Part shown: piece by piece, positions 6,727 to 13,544 of the stretch
Numbering within the stretch: the stretch's first letter is position 1
How the letters are laid out: each line of letters opens with the position of its first letter
Source: JAOZMY01 sp964577975
Lineage (GTDB): Bacteria > Desulfobacterota > S145-22
Assembly: GCA_964577975.1 (NCBI GenBank)
Contig: CAZOBB010000017.1
Location: 1-20,643, forward strand
Reading direction: 5' to 3'
Length of the DNA: 20,643 nt
Translations under genes and position numbers: made by a program
Notes under the pieces: generated by a model
Seen by the model: the letters and a program-made list of their open reading frames with translations, nothing else
Told to the model about the DNA's origin: nothing
The model's database searches: none

Positions 6727-6798
6727 TTCCATTCTGGAAAGTTCCCACTTTCACCCTACCTTTCAAAAAAGACTACCCAACCCTCCTTTCCCCGTCAA
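6727..6798 (-). promoter_or_regulatory. Candidate umuDC promoter with tandem palindromes
   Basis: Leftward TTGACG (6798-6793), a 17-base spacer and TAGTCT (6775-6770) make a plausible but weak promoter. Between it and the umuD ATG lie two overlapping perfect repeats, TTCCA-TTC-TGGAA (6727-6739) and GAAAG-N6-CTTTC (6737-6752). They are positioned where a repressor would act. Neither matches the E. coli CTGT-N8-ACAG or the Gram-positive GAAC-N4-GTTC SOS box. The rest of 6713-6863 shows nothing else I can name. Confidence 0.35.
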
Positions 6799-6863
6799 GC
6801 CCTCCCGTGCGGCATACCCCTCTCATCTTGCCACATTTCCCCTTCAAATGGTAAATAAGACGC

Positions 6864-7526
6864 ATGAGTGAAATCTTGTCCCCAGACAAAAATCCAGCTT
6901 ACGGGGAGTGGACATCTCTTCCCGATTCCATCTGGAACACCCTTGAAAATCTCAAGGATACACCATGGCCAGTGGAAATCATCCGGCAAAGTCAAGGAGG
7001 GTATCACCTCCCATTTTTGGGACACATTCTCCTCATCTATTCCACCAAGCGGCACATGGAATGGAAAGACCTTTCTCGGACACCCACTTTTCAAGAAGGC
7101 CTCGTGGCTCTCACCTTCCTCGCCAATTTTAAGATGATCTCTCTGAGTAAGAAATGGATTACCCCCGCCGAACTCCCGGGTGGAAGAACCTTTTTCAGCC
7201 CAAGATCCCACCCACCCAAGACCTCTTCCATCTTAAAGGCTTGGGAAAACAGGCCAGCGTTTTTTCACCGCGTGATGACGCAGCTCGGCGCCACATCCCT
7301 CCCTCACGGTGATGAAGCCTTTGAAATTCCTTGCCTTCCCTTGCTCCCTTTCCGGTATGTTTTTTGGGAAGGGGAACCTTCCCTTCCCTCCAGCGTCACC
7401 CTTTTAGTCAATGCCACCGCCCACCTTTTTCTCCCTCTCGATGTGTTATGGGCCCTTATCAATCTAGTGGACGAGCGATTCACAGATCACCACCCTCTTT
7501 GCGAAGGGTGTCGCGAAATGGTATAA
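6864..7526 (+). CDS. DUF3786-like protein of unknown function
   Basis: A 220-residue soluble protein. The C-terminal half fits what I recall of DUF3786: LGATSLPHGDEAFEIP, PLLPFRYVFWEGE, and a SVTLLVNATAHLFLPLDVLWALINL ending. That family is found mainly in strict anaerobes, often near cofactor or C1 genes; its function is not established. The N-terminal part holds a GGYHLPFLGHI strand and a TFQEGLVALTFLANF helix. The last residues contain a CEGC pair that might bind metal. It is divergent from umuDC. No convincing ribosome site precedes ATG 6864, so the start is less certain than the frame. It may be co-transcribed with the small gene 33 nt downstream. Confidence 0.75.
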   Translation: MSEILSPDKNPAYGEWTSLPDSIWNTLENLKDTPWPVEIIRQSQGGYHLPFLGHILLIYSTKRHMEWKDLSRTPTFQEGLVALTFLANFKMISLSKKWITPAELPGGRTFFSPRSHPPKTSSILKAWENRPAFFHRVMTQLGATSLPHGDEAFEIPCLPLLPFRYVFWEGEPSLPSSVTLLVNATAHLFLPLDVLWALINLVDERFTDHHPLCEGCREMV

Positions 7527-7559
7527 TGAGATAGATAAGCCGGAGGGGGTAGACAACAC

Positions 7560-7817
7560 ATGGAGATTAAAGATGCCCACTTCTACGAGATGGTCGTATC
7601 GGCGGGAGGAGCGCAGCGGAAAAGCCGCGTTTTCAATCTTCGGATCGAGAAACTCCCCAACCAGCCAGATCGGCACCAGATCTTCTACTACGATTGCGGA
7701 ACCACTCACACCTTCCAAGGAAAAATCTTGGAAGACTCCGAAGAGAAGCTTCTTTTCGAGATTGATGGAGGGAAGGTATTCACCTTTCGCCCCCTCAAAC
7801 GCGCTATCTCAAGGTAG
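7560..7817 (+). CDS. Small hypothetical protein
   Basis: An 85-residue soluble protein that I do not recognise. A GGAGGGGG stretch precedes ATG 7560 by about 11 nt, which supports real translation. The composition is mixed, with alternating strand-like stretches (SRVFNLRIEKL, HQIFYYDCG, KLLFEIDGGKVFTFRPL), suggesting a small all-beta fold. There is one cysteine, no signal peptide and no membrane segment. It follows the DUF3786 gene and ends one base from the convergent FmdB-type gene, so no terminator fits between them. Confidence 0.6.
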   Translation: MEIKDAHFYEMVVSAGGAQRKSRVFNLRIEKLPNQPDRHQIFYYDCGTTHTFQGKILEDSEEKLLFEIDGGKVFTFRPLKRAISR

Positions 7818-7818
7818 G

Positions 7819-8031
7819 TTACTGTCCGCATGTAGCGCAGCTCGTCGCCGAACACCCGGCGCACGAGGAGGTTGATCTTCTTTCTCCGCCGATGTAGGAA
7901 CATGCGGACAAAAGTTTACGAACCTTCGCGGAATTACAGAAAGGACATTCTATCTCTGTCTCATCTCTCCGTTTAACGAGCTTCTCAAATCGAGAATGGC
8001 ACGCCTCACACTGATACTCATAAATAGGCAT
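7819..8031 (-). CDS. FmdB-family zinc-ribbon protein
   Basis: A 70-residue FmdB/putative regulatory zinc-ribbon protein, recognised by the opening MPIYEYQCEACHSRFE. Cys8/Cys11 and Cys29/Cys32 form the four-Cys ribbon. The tail is short and cysteine-rich (Cys44, 57, 60, 65, 68) with Ser/Ala/Thr spacers, a common feature of this family in anaerobes. ATG 8031 is chosen because GAGGGG lies 7 nt upstream and it matches the conserved family start. FmdB was named from formamidase operons and a regulatory role is often assumed but unproven. The gene begins 27 nt past the T-tract of the hdr operon terminator, so its expression may depend on read-through or on a promoter I cannot see. Confidence 0.88.
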   Translation of the reverse strand: MPIYEYQCEACHSRFEKLVKRRDETEIECPFCNSAKVRKLLSACSYIGGERRSTSSCAGCSATSCATCGQ

Positions 8032-8058
8032 GTTGGTCCCCTCTTTACGGCTCGACAT

Positions 8059-8099
8059 AAAAAAGGGGAGAAGATCTTTTCTCGATCCTCCCCCCTTTT
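8059..8099 (-). terminator. Strong intrinsic terminator at the end of the hdr-met operon
   Basis: Read leftward, the left arm AAAAGGGGGGAGGATC (8099-8084) and right arm GATCTTCTCCCCTTTT (8076-8061) pair over 16 bp, including two G-T pairs. The loop is the 7-nt GAGAAAA. Six Ts (8064-8059) close the structure. It begins 16 nt past the hdrB1 stop codon and separates the operon from the FmdB-type gene. Confidence 0.85.
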
Positions 8100-8114
8100 C
8101 CCTCTTCTCTTTTC

Positions 8115-8978
8115 CTAAATTGCCCCTAACACGGGGAAGGGATCGACAATAACCTTTTCCAACCCCACATCCGTCGTTGTCGCCCCAAACGCCAGGCCCA
8201 TCAGCTGACTAAAATAGAGGATGGGAAGATCGTAAAACACACCAAACGTGTTTCCAATCGCCTTCTGTCGCAGATCGAGGTTGGACTGACAGAGCGGACA
8301 TGCCACGGCCACGCAGTCGGCGCCGGCGTCTTTCGCCCCTTCGAGGATCTTGTTCGTCAAAACCAGGGCGGCATCCGTCTCCGCTAGGCTCATACTCACC
8401 CCGCAACAATCCGTCTTGAAAGACCACTCCACTGTCTCTGCCCCAATCGCCCGCATAAGCTCATCCATGCTCTGGGGATTCTCCACATCATCAAACTGGG
8501 CGATATGGGGCGGCCGGGTCAACAAGCACCCGTAATAACACGCCACTTTCAACCCCTTCAAAGGAGTGACTACCTTTTTTCGGATCTTCTCCAGACCCAC
8601 GTCGTTGAGGAACACGTCAAGTATATTCCGCACCCTCACATTTCCCTTATAGTCGGATTCCAATACCGTTTCCACTTTCCCTTTCAAGTCGGTATCCTCC
8701 GCCATCTCTATATTCGCCACCTTCAATCGAGTCAAGCAAGCGATGCAAGGAGCAATGATTTGATGAAGACCCATCTTTTCCGTCTGCACCAACGTCTTGG
8801 CCGGCAACGCTATCGACAAGAGGTGCGAAGTCGCATGGGCCGACGAAGCGCCGCAACAAATCCAATCGGGAACCTCAATCAATTCCACATCCGTAAATTC
8901 ACAACAGGCACGGATCGACAGGTCATATTCCTTCGCGGAAGACTCCAACGAACATCCAGGATAATAAGCATACTTCAT
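8115..8978 (-). CDS. hdrB: Heterodisulfide reductase subunit B-like protein (copy 1)
   Basis: A 287-residue HdrB-type subunit, which in methanogen HdrABC carries two noncubane [4Fe-4S] clusters at the disulfide-reducing site. Both cysteine-rich CCG modules are complete: Cys9, Cys41/Cys42, Cys78, Cys81, then Cys151, Cys191/Cys192, Cys227, Cys230. The ATG overlaps the hdrC1 stop in ATGA (8975-8978), so the pair is translationally coupled. It is the last gene of the operon. Bacterial HdrB relatives act on varied substrates, so heterodisulfide itself is not implied. Residues 5-63 match copy 2 (residues 7-65) at 33 of 59 positions in my manual ungapped alignment, indicating related but diverged paralogues. 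Confidence 0.92.
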   Translation of the reverse strand: MKYAYYPGCSLESSAKEYDLSIRACCEFTDVELIEVPDWICCGASSAHATSHLLSIALPAKTLVQTEKMGLHQIIAPCIACLTRLKVANIEMAEDTDLKGKVETVLESDYKGNVRVRNILDVFLNDVGLEKIRKKVVTPLKGLKVACYYGCLLTRPPHIAQFDDVENPQSMDELMRAIGAETVEWSFKTDCCGVSMSLAETDAALVLTNKILEGAKDAGADCVAVACPLCQSNLDLRQKAIGNTFGVFYDLPILYFSQLMGLAFGATTTDVGLEKVIVDPFPVLGAI

Positions 8979-9538
8979 GATTTCGACTCCTCAAGCTTTC
9001 TCACATTCTCAAACAGCTTTTTTACTCCCTTCAGGTCCTTCACCTTATGAGGAAAGAGCTTCAGCTTTCCTTTCGCAAACATAACAGGCCCGAGATCCGC
9101 GTCTTTCAGAGGATCTTTCAGCATAAGATTTAAGTCCATGGCAAATCCCATTTCATAGAGTCGACCGAAACTTTCAACGGACCGCAAAAAAACCTTGTGA
9201 AAGGCTTCAATCGATTCGACGGGAATATAGCGTTCCTCCTTGAACGCCATTTCTCTCAAGGCATCCATCACTTCAACAATCTCGATGCCTTGAGGACATC
9301 GCGTGGCACACGTCTCACACGACACACACCACCACATCGTATCGGAAGAGAGGACCTCTTCCCTCAATCCCAGTTGAATAGCCCGCATCAATTCATTGAC
9401 TTTCATCTTCATCTTGAAAGCCATCGGGCATCCCATCGTGCATTTTCTGCATTGATAACACGTCAATACGTCTTGACCACACAGTTCCTTGAGTTCCTTG
9501 GCAAACGCCGTTGTATCACCTTTCACCGCCACCTTCAT
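8975..9538 (-). CDS. hdrC: Heterodisulfide reductase subunit C-like protein (copy 1)
   Basis: A 187-residue cytoplasmic HdrC-type electron carrier between HdrA and HdrB. Two [4Fe-4S] motifs are visible: Cys27-30-33-37 (CYQCRKCTMGCP) and Cys71-74-77-81 (CVSCETCATRCP). The helical C-terminal half holds FHKVFLRSVESFGR and a basic KLKLFPHKVKDL stretch, as usual for the family. There are no membrane helices, so it is the soluble HdrC, not HdrE-linked. I start at ATG 9538, with GGAGGA about 10 nt upstream; GTG 9556 is an alternative adding six residues. The 53 nt before it contain only a short 5-bp hairpin (9570-9583). Confidence 0.92.
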   Translation of the reverse strand: MKVAVKGDTTAFAKELKELCGQDVLTCYQCRKCTMGCPMAFKMKMKVNELMRAIQLGLREEVLSSDTMWWCVSCETCATRCPQGIEIVEVMDALREMAFKEERYIPVESIEAFHKVFLRSVESFGRLYEMGFAMDLNLMLKDPLKDADLGPVMFAKGKLKLFPHKVKDLKGVKKLFENVRKLEESKS

Positions 9539-9591
9539 ACCAATCTTTTCCTCCACCTCTCTCTTTCTTCACCTTCACAGGTGTCGTTTCT

Positions 9592-11079
9592 TTATTTCGC
9601 AACCACGGGTAACTTGACGGTAAAACAGGTCCCCTGATTTTCCACGCTTTGGACGTCAATACTTCCCAAATGGGCATCCACCACCTGTTTCACAATCGAA
9701 AGTCCCAACCCCGTTCCCACAATCTGTCGCGTCTTTTCCGTCTTCACGCGGTAAAACCGCTCGAAGATTCGAGGGAGATCCTTCTCGGAGATGCCAATAC
9801 CCGTATCCCTGACATCGATCCGAATATAATCTCCTTCCCTTTTCCCGCTGACTTCCACCAGCCCCCCTTCCGGAGTGTATTTAATAGCATTACTGATCAA
9901 ATTGGTAAAGACCCCTTCCATATTGGCCGCATCCGCATTGACCGAGGGAAGCCCTTCCTCCAATTCGAATTCCAGGGTCAATCCCTTCTGCTCCGCTTGG
10001 GGTCGCATCAGCTCTACCACCTTGGCAAGCAAGGCACCAATATCCACCGGCTCCATGTACTGCACCTGCATTCCGGCTTCAATCTTGGAGAGATCAAGAA
10101 GGTCCTTCACCAAATCCAGGAGTCCCTTGGCACGTTCCTTTGCTCGGCCCAACATGCGTGCCTGTCGCTCATTGATCTCACCGGCCAACCCTTTGAGGAT
10201 CACCGTCAATTGCTGCTCAATCGCCGCCACCGGCGCTCGGAGTTCATGGGTCACCATCGCGACGAAATCCGCCTTCATCCGTTCCAATTCTTTCAATTGG
10301 GTAATGTCCTGAAGCACCGCCACACCACCCAAAAGGGCACCATCTTCATCGCGAACCGGCACGGCATGGCATCGAAGATAGATTTCCTTTCCATCCGTTT
10401 GAAGTTGGATCTCCTGGCTCACACCGGCTAGGTTCTCCTCTTCCCCCCTCAAGACATCCTTCACCGCCTGGGTCAAGGCCTCCACTTTAATCTGATCAAT
10501 CGCCTTTCCCAACACCTCTTCCACCGAGATTGAAAGGAACCGCGTGGCCGCGGGATTCAACAAAGCCACAGACCCATCTTTATCCACTACCAACACGCCA
10601 TCGGTCATACTGTTAATGATCGTGTGCGTCTTGCTTTTCTCCTTGGCCACGTCTTTGAGGCTTTTTTCGGCCTCTTTGCGGAGGCGTTTCGCCTCCTCCT
10701 CCAACGCCTTCTTCTCAAGCGCCCGGTGCACCACAATGCGGAGCTGGTCAGGTGTGAAGGGCTTGGGAATAAAGTCGTAGGCCCCCTTCTTCATGGCTTC
10801 CACCGCCGTATCCACCGTGGCATACCCCGTAACGACAATTACCAATAATGAAGGAGCTATCTCGCGGACTTGCTCTAGGACCTCCATGCCACTCATCCCC
10901 GGCATCATGAGGTCCAGAAGCATTACATCAAAATCATCCGGTGATTCCTTGACCTTCGCGAGGCCTTCTTCCCCATTCTCGGCAGTAACAACAGCCATAT
11001 TTTCTTTCGCAAGGATACGACTGCTGCCATCCCGCATGATGGCTTCATCATCGATAACGATGACTTTCGGCTGTTCCAC
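9592..11079 (-). CDS. REC-PAS-histidine kinase (hybrid sensor)
   Basis: A 495-residue cytoplasmic signalling protein. Residues 1-120 are a receiver domain with DDE (10-12), acceptor Asp56 and Lys106. Residues 121-150 are a charged coiled-coil linker. A PAS domain spans 152-262. HisKA follows with His278 in FVAMVTHELRAPV. The HATPase_c domain has Asn397, DTGIG (425-429) and GTGLGL (455-460). All catalytic residues are intact. There is no membrane segment, so the PAS reads an internal signal or the REC domain receives phosphate from another kinase. Start is GTG 11079 with GGGAG about 7 nt upstream. It follows the stand-alone response regulator by 23 nt and lies between metF and hdrC1 in the operon, implying control linked to C1 or electron metabolism. 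Confidence 0.93.
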   Translation of the reverse strand: MEQPKVIVIDDEAIMRDGSSRILAKENMAVVTAENGEEGLAKVKESPDDFDVMLLDLMMPGMSGMEVLEQVREIAPSLLVIVVTGYATVDTAVEAMKKGAYDFIPKPFTPDQLRIVVHRALEKKALEEEAKRLRKEAEKSLKDVAKEKSKTHTIINSMTDGVLVVDKDGSVALLNPAATRFLSISVEEVLGKAIDQIKVEALTQAVKDVLRGEEENLAGVSQEIQLQTDGKEIYLRCHAVPVRDEDGALLGGVAVLQDITQLKELERMKADFVAMVTHELRAPVAAIEQQLTVILKGLAGEINERQARMLGRAKERAKGLLDLVKDLLDLSKIEAGMQVQYMEPVDIGALLAKVVELMRPQAEQKGLTLEFELEEGLPSVNADAANMEGVFTNLISNAIKYTPEGGLVEVSGKREGDYIRIDVRDTGIGISEKDLPRIFERFYRVKTEKTRQIVGTGLGLSIVKQVVDAHLGSIDVQSVENQGTCFTVKLPVVAK

Positions 11080-11102
11080 GCTCTCTCCCTAAAAGGCGGA
11101 AA

Positions 11103-11483
11103 TTATTTTGCCAGAAGCGCCTCGATTCGGCTAACGAGCTCCTCAGGCTCCACCGGCTTGTCCATGTAGTCCTCCGCTTCCGTTTCGAGTCCCATCTGCG
11201 GCGTATATTTCGTTGTCGTAATGTGGGACACCACCGCCGTGAGGAGAAGGATAGGAATCTCCTTCAGCTCCGGATCCGCCTTCAGTTCCTTCGCCACGGC
11301 ATACCCATCCTTATCGGGCATCATCACATCCAACACAATCAGATCCGGATTCTCCGATCGCGCCTTTTCCAATCCTTCAATACCCCCATACGCTGCCGCC
11401 ACGTCATACCCTTTGCTCTCCAGGATCATCGTTACCGCTTCGACCAGATCAGGATCATCATCAACAATCAAAATCTTCGCCAT
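11103..11483 (-). CDS. Stand-alone receiver-domain response regulator
   Basis: A 126-residue CheY-like protein consisting only of a receiver domain: acidic DDD at 8-10, acceptor Asp52 in LIVLDVMMP, Thr82 and Lys109 in MDKPVEP. There is no DNA-binding or enzyme output, so it acts as a phosphate shuttle or by protein contact. ATG 11483 is chosen because a perfect AAGGAGG lies 7-8 nt upstream. It sits 29 nt after metF and 23 nt before the REC-PAS-kinase gene, which is its probable partner; the upstream kinase at the right edge is another candidate. Confidence 0.93.
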   Translation of the reverse strand: MAKILIVDDDPDLVEAVTMILESKGYDVAAAYGGIEGLEKARSENPDLIVLDVMMPDKDGYAVAKELKADPELKEIPILLLTAVVSHITTTKYTPQMGLETEAEDYMDKPVEPEELVSRIEALLAK

Positions 11484-11512
11484 TGGAAACCTCCTTTTAA
11501 TTTTTAGCCATT

Positions 11513-12436
11513 TTAGACCTGCGGACGGGGATACAACCCCGCTCCCTTTACGATCTCGGGAACTTTTTCTTCCCATTCAATCGCCATTACATGAACACCA
11601 CTGACCCCCTCGATTTCTTTCAACCTTTGAATCGTTTCAATGCATATCTTGATTCCTTCCTCGGCACGCTTCTCTTTCGGTACCCCCTTCAATCTCTCGA
11701 TGATCTCATCCGGAACATCCATTCCCGGCACCATGTTTTTCATATACTTCGCCATTCCCACGGATTTCATTGGGGTGACGCCCGCCAAGATATAAACCTT
11801 CTCGTGAAGGCCACGGTCCCGCACCCCCTTCATCCACTCCTCAAATTTGTCAAGATTATAAATACATTGGGTTTGAATGAAATCGACGCCCGCCGCCACC
11901 TTCTTGGCGAGACGGGGCACCCGTATCTCGAAGGGATCGGCAAAAGGGTTGCATGCCGCTCCAATAAAGAGTTTGGGGGGAGGTTTTATCTCCTCTCCTT
12001 CGATGAACTTTCCTTCATCGCGCATGGTCTTTACCGTGTGAATCAGTTGGATGGAATCCATATCATAGACGTTTTTTGCCTTGGGGTGGTCTCCGAAAAC
12101 CTGATGGTCTCCGGAAAGGCAAAGAATATTATTGACTCCTACCGCCGCCGCGCCCAAGATGTCGCTTTGAATCGCAATTCGATTCCTATCACGCGTAACC
12201 ATTTGGAGAACGGGATCCAATCCCATTTCTTTTAAGATAAAACAAGACGCCGCGCTCGACATCCGCACCACCGACGTTTGATTGTCTGTGACATTCACGG
12301 CATCAACCGCACCCTTCAAAAGCTCTCCTTTCCTGCGAATGACTTCCGCATCTGCCCCCCGCGGCGGTCCACACTCCGAGGTAACGGCAAATTCTCCCTT
12401 TTCCAGAACTTTCTCAAGACGGCTGGCCGATTTCAT
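11513..12436 (-). CDS. metF: Methylenetetrahydrofolate reductase, catalytic subunit
   Basis: Reduces 5,10-methylene-THF to 5-methyl-THF with FAD, the last methyl-branch step of the Wood-Ljungdahl pathway. The 307 residues form the MetF TIM barrel: catalytic Glu21 in TSECGPPRG, the NVTDNQ stretch at 48-53, LSGDH (107-111) and the DFIQTQCIYN block (185-194). The enzyme has no NAD(P)H domain of its own, as in Moorella MetF, which takes electrons through MetV and Hdr partners. ATG 12436 overlaps the metV stop in ATGA (12433-12436) and has GGAGGA about 9 nt upstream. The tight coupling with metV, mvhD and hdrA is the best evidence that it works in that complex, not in methionine synthesis alone. 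Confidence 0.95.
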   Translation of the reverse strand: MKSASRLEKVLEKGEFAVTSECGPPRGADAEVIRRKGELLKGAVDAVNVTDNQTSVVRMSSAASCFILKEMGLDPVLQMVTRDRNRIAIQSDILGAAAVGVNNILCLSGDHQVFGDHPKAKNVYDMDSIQLIHTVKTMRDEGKFIEGEEIKPPPKLFIGAACNPFADPFEIRVPRLAKKVAAGVDFIQTQCIYNLDKFEEWMKGVRDRGLHEKVYILAGVTPMKSVGMAKYMKNMVPGMDVPDEIIERLKGVPKEKRAEEGIKICIETIQRLKEIEGVSGVHVMAIEWEEKVPEIVKGAGLYPRPQV

Positions 12437-13101
12437 AATCTCAAATCCTCCCTCACAACCTTTCTCGGTCCACCATCTCGGCTGGTAGACCAATCCTTGA
12501 TGGGAATATACTCTTCGTAACGATCCAGTTGCCCCAAGGATTTCAAGCGTTCAATAATCAACTGCCATCCACACACGATCTCTTTGTTGACCTCGCACTT
12601 TCCCTCGGACGACCCTCCACAAGGACCATTGAGCAAACTCTTGGAACAACGGGCGATGGGGCAGATCCCCCCGGTCAGGTGGAGGACACAATTTCCACAC
12701 GCCTGACAACGTTCCGTCCAGTAGCCTTGCTCCTCCGTCACTCCTATGAAATTCGTATTGATAGCGGGAAGCACGGGAATCTCGGGATAGGACTCCGCCA
12801 CAAACTGGACGCCCGCCCCACATGCCATGGATAAAATCGCCTGGTAGTTGGGAACCATGGAGCGAATTTGTTCGATATACTCATGATCGCATTGCCGTTC
12901 GAGGGTGAATTCCTTGATCTCAATGCTCCGCCCGTTCTGCTCGCGGGAGAGCCGAAGGGCCGCCGACAAGATTCCCACCTCTTTCTCCCCACCCGCCGAG
13001 CAGACCGTGACACACTCCCGGCATCCCAACACGATAATCTTCTCGAAGGGATCGATCATCGCCTCGATCTCTTCCATGGGTTTTCTCTCTCCCACAATCA
13101 T
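12433..13101 (-). CDS. metV: MetV, Fe-S/zinc subunit of methylene-THF reductase (MTHFR C-terminal domain family)
   Basis: A 222-residue cysteine-rich partner that carries electrons to MetF in acetogens. It contains Cys27-30-34 near the N terminus (VLGCRECVTVC), Cys71, Cys94, and a dense group Cys132-135-138-147-152-161-169-177 (RCQACGNC, GGICPIARC, GPCGG). This is the MTHFR_C family pattern and is enough for iron-sulfur clusters plus a metal site. Its start overlaps the mvhD stop in ATGA (13098-13101), and its own stop overlaps metF. Family and context agree strongly; cluster count cannot be derived by eye. Confidence 0.93.
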   Translation of the reverse strand: MIVGERKPMEEIEAMIDPFEKIIVLGCRECVTVCSAGGEKEVGILSAALRLSREQNGRSIEIKEFTLERQCDHEYIEQIRSMVPNYQAILSMACGAGVQFVAESYPEIPVLPAINTNFIGVTEEQGYWTERCQACGNCVLHLTGGICPIARCSKSLLNGPCGGSSEGKCEVNKEIVCGWQLIIERLKSLGQLDRYEEYIPIKDWSTSRDGGPRKVVREDLRL

Positions 13102-13544
13102 GACACATCCCCACCTTTCTGGGCTTTGGCCTTTTTTATGGGGCTCGGCCCAAGCTTTTTTATCCTTTCCACCATTTCCCTCGCCACCTCCGCAAAACGC
13201 GGACCCATGGCGGCCGACATGTTGAACATTTCCAACCGGTCTCCCCCAAATCCTATCTCATCGAGAAGCTTCTTCGCATACTGAACCCGTTTTTTCGCCC
13301 GGAAATTTCCATTGATAAAATGGCAATCTCCCTCCATGCAGCCTGCCACGTATACCCCATCCGCCCCGTCTTCGAACGCACGCAGTAAATGGAGAACATC
13401 CACCTTTCCCGTGCAAGGGAGGCGGATGATTCGAACATTGGGGGGATACTGGAGCCGCATGGATCCCGCGAGATCCGCTGCCGTATAGGCGCAATAATGA
13501 CAACAAAAGGCCACGATTTTCGGTTCAAACCCTTCTTCACTCAT
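13098..13544 (-). CDS. mvhD: MvhD-type [2Fe-2S] electron-transfer subunit
   Basis: A 148-residue hydrogenase iron-sulfur (MvhD/FlpD) protein that normally links an electron-input module to HdrA. Conserved cysteines are Cys14/15/18 (FCCHYC), Cys44 in RLPCTGKVD, and Cys69/Cys74 in GCMEGDC. Start is ATG 13544, sharing one base with the hdrA stop and 8 nt after GAGGTGG; GTG 13547 is an equally compact alternative. In methanogens it joins the MvhAG hydrogenase; no hydrogenase genes are present here, so it must link HdrA to MetVF or another donor. The last 20 residues are a Lys/Pro/Gly-rich tail. Confidence 0.93.
   Translation of the reverse strand: MSEEGFEPKIVAFCCHYCAYTAADLAGSMRLQYPPNVRIIRLPCTGKVDVLHLLRAFEDGADGVYVAGCMEGDCHFINGNFRAKKRVQYAKKLLDEIGFGGDRLEMFNMSAAMGPRFAEVAREMVERIKKLGPSPIKKAKAQKGGDVS

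Noticed and set aside
9570..9583. CACCT-TCAC-AGGTG hairpin between the REC-PAS-kinase and hdrC1 as a terminator
   Set aside because: The stem has only 5 bp and no T-tract. Spacing and strand suggest the operon continues through it.
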